Below are positions 23,681 to 26,532 of a stretch of 26,532 nucleotides of DNA, one piece after another. The notes below the pieces were generated by a model. That model was not told where the DNA came from. It did no database searches and saw only the letters and a program-made list of their open reading frames with translations. The translations under genes and the position numbers were made by a program. The stretch comes from an uncultured Alistipes sp. (GTDB lineage Bacteria; Bacteroidota; Bacteroidia; Bacteroidales; Rikenellaceae), in NCBI GenBank assembly GCA_937911745.1, contig CALDPX010000024.1, forward strand, positions 1 through 26,532, given 5' to 3'. The first letter of the stretch is position 1. Every line of letters begins with the position of its first letter.

Positions 23681-23724
23681 AAAACGAGAGTTATCATAAA
23701 CTCTCGTTTTTTATATACCAAAAA
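23667..23724. terminator. Bidirectional terminator with perfect 26-bp arms, overlapping a stop codon
   Basis: Positions 23667-23692 and 23699-23724 are exact reverse complements around the 6-nt loop ATCATA. The GC-rich centre (CGAGAGTT / AACTCTCG) followed by TTTTTT on either strand makes a terminator for both convergent genes. The left arm includes the last codons and stop of the methylase gene. Confidence 0.93.
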
Positions 23725-23739
23725 TGTCTTCAACGTCTA

Positions 23740-24342
23740 CTACCAACCATTCTCGCGCCAAATAATCTCGCGCACTCGCTCAGGACCATCGCCATTGCAG
23801 TTGTAGGTTACCGTATGGAGTCCGAGGAGCGAAGCGGCATTGGTATTGGCGATTTTATCATCGGCAAAGATGCTCTCCGAGGGCACCAGATTGTAGCGCG
23901 AGAGCAGAGCCTCATAGATACCCCTGTCGGGTTTATTGATGCGCTCCTCAAACGACACCACAGCACCATCGAATAGCTCAAAGACGGGGAATTTCAGCAG
24001 TTCGGCATAGAACTCCTTTGACATATTCGACAGCACATAGCATCTTATGCCCCTCGCTTTCAGCTCCTCAATGAGTGCGACAGTCTCGGGGATGGGTTGC
24101 AACAACTCCAAGAGTCGTTGTACCTGCTCGTGAGCATCATCCAATGTTAGGTTGTAGTCCTCGGCAAGCATACGGGTTACCTCCTCGCGGGTGTAGGTAC
24201 CCCTGTCGAACTCGCTCCAATACTCGGGGAAACTCTCATCGGCAGAGATGAAGGCAAATGTGTTGCCCAATACCTCGCCAAGCCTTTTGAAATCGCGACC
24301 TAAGACTACTCCGCCGAGGTCGAATATGGCATTTTTAATCAT
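23740..24342 (-). CDS. HAD superfamily hydrolase (YihX-like phosphatase)
   Basis: This 200-residue HAD-type phosphatase shows motif I FDLGGVV (7-13, nucleophile D8; the second Asp is replaced by Gly as in the YihX/haloacid dehalogenase subgroup). Motif II is LSNMS (104-108, S105), motif III is the lysine in INKPD (K137) and motif IV is FADDKIAN (159-166, D161/D162). Residues about 15-85 form the helical cap of subfamily IA. YihX acts on alpha-glucose-1-phosphate, but substrates in this family cannot be assigned by sequence. It lies 32 nt after tsaE on the same strand, so the two are probably one transcript, ended by the strong terminator at 23667-23724. Confidence 0.9.
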   Translation of the reverse strand: MIKNAIFDLGGVVLGRDFKRLGEVLGNTFAFISADESFPEYWSEFDRGTYTREEVTRMLAEDYNLTLDDAHEQVQRLLELLQPIPETVALIEELKARGIRCYVLSNMSKEFYAELLKFPVFELFDGAVVSFEERINKPDRGIYEALLSRYNLVPSESIFADDKIANTNAASLLGLHTVTYNCNGDGPERVREIIWRENGW

Positions 24343-24374
24343 TTATTGCTGTGGGTTTAGTGTGTTGAAATACA

Positions 24375-24791
24375 TTAGTCTATCTCTATGTGGCGTTTTG
24401 TGGGGCTGAGCACCTCGATGCTAACCCTCATAACATCATCGGGCAGCAACTCCTCAATCTTCTCGGACCACTCCACAAAGCACAAACCATCGGAGTAGAA
24501 ATACTCCTCATAGCCCATATCGAACGCCTCCTCTGCTCGCTCTATACGGTAGAAGTCGAAGTGGTAGAGTGGGCGTCCATCGCCACTCTCGTAGCGGTTT
24601 ACGAGTGCAAATGTGGGGCTTGTGACCACATCCTCGCTACCAAGTTGGGCGCAAATCTCGCGTATGAGCGTGGTTTTACCCGCACCCATATCACCAAAAA
24701 ACGCCACTACATTCCTACCGTCCAAAGCGTCAAGTATCTCCTCTGCCGCATTGGACAAATCGCCAAGTCCGTTTATATTAAGTTCTCTCAT
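24375..24791 (-). CDS. tsaE: tRNA threonylcarbamoyladenosine biosynthesis ATPase TsaE
   Basis: This 138-residue protein is the ATPase of the TsaBDE complex, which transfers the threonylcarbamoyl group to A37 of ANN-decoding tRNAs. The Walker A motif GDMGAGKTT is at 33-41, followed by TSPTFALVNRY (57-67), HFDFYRI (77-83) and FVEWSEK (105-111), all characteristic of TsaE. Length is normal. The start at 24791 gives the usual beginning (MRELNING). In-frame codons up to 24860 are repeat-derived and are rejected. The 36 nt ending with the start codon (24789-24824) are identical to those at the murC start (26466-26501), because a palindromic element abuts both start codons. No separate promoter box is clear. 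The HAD phosphatase gene follows on the same strand. Confidence 0.95.
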   Translation of the reverse strand: MRELNINGLGDLSNAAEEILDALDGRNVVAFFGDMGAGKTTLIREICAQLGSEDVVTSPTFALVNRYESGDGRPLYHFDFYRIERAEEAFDMGYEEYFYSDGLCFVEWSEKIEELLPDDVMRVSIEVLSPTKRHIEID

Positions 24792-25015
24792 ACCTTGTTG
24801 CGTTGTTCGAGTGTATCTCGCTGGCATCTGCATCGTTACGCTCGTGCTCGAAATGCTCATTTGCGCTGAGCAAACTCCGCCTTCTCGCCCATCGCAAGCC
24901 TTGCATCTGCTCAGCGATATGCACTCTTAAAGTTTGTTATCTCGTTGTTCGAGTGCATCTCGCCGGCATCTGCATCGTTACGCTCGTGCTCGAAATGCAC
25001 TCTTCAAGTTTTTAT
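24792..25015. repeat. Palindromic mosaic element, long copy plus shortened copy, abutting tsaE start
   Basis: Long copy: outer arms GAGTGTATCTCGCTG (24809-24823) and CAGCGATATGCACTC (24912-24926), core TCATTTGCGCTGAGCAAACT (24857-24876). Short copy (about 24944-25002): arms GAGTGC (24951-24956) and GCACTC (24997-25002), lacking the core. It shares its design with 2170-2380, but the arm sequences differ in a matched way (GACTC / GAGTC there, GAGTG / CACTC here). Confidence 0.87.
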
Positions 25016-25100
25016 TGTCTAACGTCTAACGTCAATCGTCTAACGTCAATAGTCCTAAGGCTTATATGGCTTATAGGGCATATAAGAAAATTTTCAATTT
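25016..25100. repeat. Ordered short tandem modules before the murC stop
   Basis: Repeats of the cgtctaa / cgtcaa type (about 25017-25052) are followed by agtcctaag, then three to four gcttatang 9-mers (about 25058-25086), then ttttcaa heptamers up to the murC stop at 25101. With the palindromic element, the whole 309-nt gap is repeat DNA. Confidence 0.75.
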
Positions 25101-26468
25101 TCAACTCTTGCCTTGCAAGATTTGAGAAACTCTCTCGCACTCGCGGTCTATGTCGCCTGCACCGAAGGTCACAACAATGTCGGTAGCAAGTTCGCCAATC
25201 CTTGTGGCAAGTTCCGCCTTCTCGACAATCTCGCAGGGAGAGGTAATCTTCTCCATAAGCATCCGACTCGTCACCCCCTCAATGGGCAACTCCCTTGCGG
25301 GGTAGATGGGGAGTAGCAGCACCCTATCGGCTGCCGACAGAGCCGCGCTAAATTCGGGTGCAAAGTCCCTTGTGCGAGTGTAGAGGTGGGGCTGGAATAC
25401 CACTGTGAGGTGTCGCCCTGGGAACATACCTCGTATGGAGCGTATGGCTGCCGAGAGTTCTTGGGGGTGGTGTGCGTAGTCGTCAATGTAGACCTTTTCG
25501 GGGGTATTGATGTAGACCTCAAAGCGGCGTTTAACGCCCTCAAACTCCTCCAAGCCCCTCTTCAATCCGCTCTCATCGAAATCTCCCGCAGCCCATAGTG
25601 CCGCCACCGCAGCAACGGCATTCTCCACGTTTATTTCGCCACCCACACCGAGCCTGCAACCCTCAATGATGCGGTCGGGGCAGACGATGTCGAAACGGAA
25701 GGTGCCATCGCCAATGGGTGTAAGATTGGCGGTATGGAAGTCTGCCTCGGTGCTCCTAAGGTCGTAGGTGTACTCCCTGATACTCTTGTTGTTATGCTCG
25801 ATATTGAGCCCCAGATGTTCAATGAGTGTACCACCCTCGGTTATGCGCTCCACAAACTGCCCGAAGGCGTGGCGCAACTCCTCGTGAGTGCCGTAGATGT
25901 CGAGGTGGTCGGCATCGGTACTCGTTATGACCGCAATGCTGGGCGTAAGGCGCAAGAACGAGCGGTCGAACTCGTCTGCCTCCACAGCAATCCTCTCGCC
26001 ACCTCCGAGCACTAAATTACTACCCACATTGCGTGAGATACCTCCCAAAAAGGCGTTGCCGCAGCCCGTTGCGCGAAGTGTGAGCCACGCCGTAAGGGTT
26101 GTGGTGGTTGTCTTGCCGTGTGTGCCTGCAATGGCGGTGGTGAACTTGCCTGCTGTGAGGTGCCCGAGTACCTCGGAGCGTTTCACTACCTCAAAACCCT
26201 TCTTGCGGAAGTAGCAGAGTTCCGAATGGTCGGCAGGTACTGCGGGGGTGTAGACCACAAGTGTCTGCTCGGGGTTGAGCCACTCCTCGCCAATGAGCCT
26301 TATGTCGTCTTCGTAGTGAATCTGCGCACCCTCCTTTTCGAGTTCTGCTGTCAGTGGCGAGGGCGTGCGGTCGTAGCCCGCCACCTTAGCCCCTTCGTGC
26401 ATAAAGTAGCGTGCTATGGCACTCATACCAATACCGCCTATTCCTACAAAATATACTCTCTTACTCAT
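25101..26468 (-). CDS. murC: UDP-N-acetylmuramate--L-alanine ligase
   Basis: MurC (455 residues) adds L-alanine to UDP-MurNAc, the first amino acid of the peptidoglycan stem. The N-terminal Rossmann motif is VGIGGIGMSA (8-17), the ATP loop is AGTHGKTTTT (114-123), and EADEFDRSF (163-171) and DADHLDIYG (185-193) mark the central domain. The C-terminal domain has DDYAHHP and FQPHLYTRT. Length is normal. The start at 26468 is set by the Rossmann strand; upstream in-frame codons lie in a palindromic element. In most bacteria murC sits in the division and cell wall cluster, commonly followed by ftsQ. Here it is followed by repeat DNA and tsaE and preceded by another repeat element, so on the evidence of this window it appears isolated. 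The last residues come just after a ttttcaa tract. Confidence 0.97.
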   Translation of the reverse strand: MSKRVYFVGIGGIGMSAIARYFMHEGAKVAGYDRTPSPLTAELEKEGAQIHYEDDIRLIGEEWLNPEQTLVVYTPAVPADHSELCYFRKKGFEVVKRSEVLGHLTAGKFTTAIAGTHGKTTTTTLTAWLTLRATGCGNAFLGGISRNVGSNLVLGGGERIAVEADEFDRSFLRLTPSIAVITSTDADHLDIYGTHEELRHAFGQFVERITEGGTLIEHLGLNIEHNNKSIREYTYDLRSTEADFHTANLTPIGDGTFRFDIVCPDRIIEGCRLGVGGEINVENAVAAVAALWAAGDFDESGLKRGLEEFEGVKRRFEVYINTPEKVYIDDYAHHPQELSAAIRSIRGMFPGRHLTVVFQPHLYTRTRDFAPEFSAALSAADRVLLLPIYPARELPIEGVTSRMLMEKITSPCEIVEKAELATRIGELATDIVVTFGAGDIDRECERVSQILQGKS

Positions 26469-26532
26469 ACCTTGTTGCGTTGTTCGAGTGTATCTCGCTG
26501 GTGCTTTTTGCACCACTCTTCGCCTCGCAAGT
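26469..26532 (+). repeat. Palindromic mosaic element, left part, cut by the window edge
   Basis: This is the left arm GAGTGTATCTCGCTGG (26486-26501) and side hairpin GGTGC-ttttt-GCACC (26500-26514) of the element. The bases from the murC start codon onward are identical to the tsaE copy for 36 nt. The core and right arm would lie beyond the window. Confidence 0.8.

Noticed and set aside
23667..23724. Recombination or attachment site
   Set aside because: The perfect palindrome sits between convergent genes, has a GC-rich centre and T runs on both strands, and no integrase is nearby. A bidirectional terminator explains it fully.

Overview
The window looks like a piece of a Bacteroidota chromosome, most likely Bacteroidales (an Alistipes/Rikenellaceae-like genome is my guess from gene content and moderate GC). 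The evidence is: several starts preceded by the Bacteroidota -7 promoter box TAnnTTTG, a fused MurF-alanine racemase, a DUF4837 lipoprotein, a RicT(PSP1)-GldH gene pair, and lipoproteins with Bacteroidota-style lipoboxes. I see no rRNA, tRNA, CRISPR array, transposase, integrase or phage gene. The genes are mostly housekeeping.

Layout from left to right: a 366-base block dense in short palindromes; hsp20 (+) with a clear terminator; a minus-strand run of asd, a class A penicillin-binding protein and a very large outer-membrane protein that joins an HExxH peptidase domain, a beta-propeller and a beta-barrel; a divergent pair, SUI1/YciH (-) and a stand-alone DUF4435 (TOPRIM) protein (+); a DUF4837 lipoprotein (-) divergent from a polysaccharide deacetylase (+); efp (+); a GH28 pectinase-like enzyme (-); ricT-gldH (+); trmB (+); pdxA (+); an M3 peptidyl-dipeptidase-like lipoprotein (+); murF-alr followed 3 nt later by an RsmI-like methylase (+); and, on the minus strand, murC, then tsaE followed by a HAD phosphatase. 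Envelope assembly is the main shared theme: asd supplies the diaminopimelate branch, Alr/MurF/MurC build the peptidoglycan precursor and the PBP polymerises it. Translation and tRNA maintenance is the second theme (efp, YciH, TrmB, TsaE).

The most unusual content lies between the genes. At least six loci carry copies of one imperfect palindromic element of about 120 bp, and a seventh is cut by the right edge. Its outer stem, inner stem and apical hairpin vary between copies in compensating pairs, for example GCGGC/GCCGC, GTGGC/GCCAC and GCAAC/GTTGC. That pattern indicates selection for, or descent with, a folded DNA or RNA structure. In every copy the left end abuts or lies close to a gene boundary: the stop codon of a plus-strand gene or the start of a minus-strand gene. 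To its right there usually follows a set of short 7- and 9-nt tandem modules in a largely fixed order (cgtctaa; gcttatang; tttaaggnn; ccctgtnac; a CCCTCCCCTAA palindrome ending in GGAGAGGTCTGT; attttga). Some of these modules run into coding ends, where they encode the last residues of PdxA and GldH, and one supplies a candidate promoter box for murF-alr. I regard this mosaic intergenic repeat system as the best candidate for something undescribed here. Its mobility and function cannot be determined from this window.
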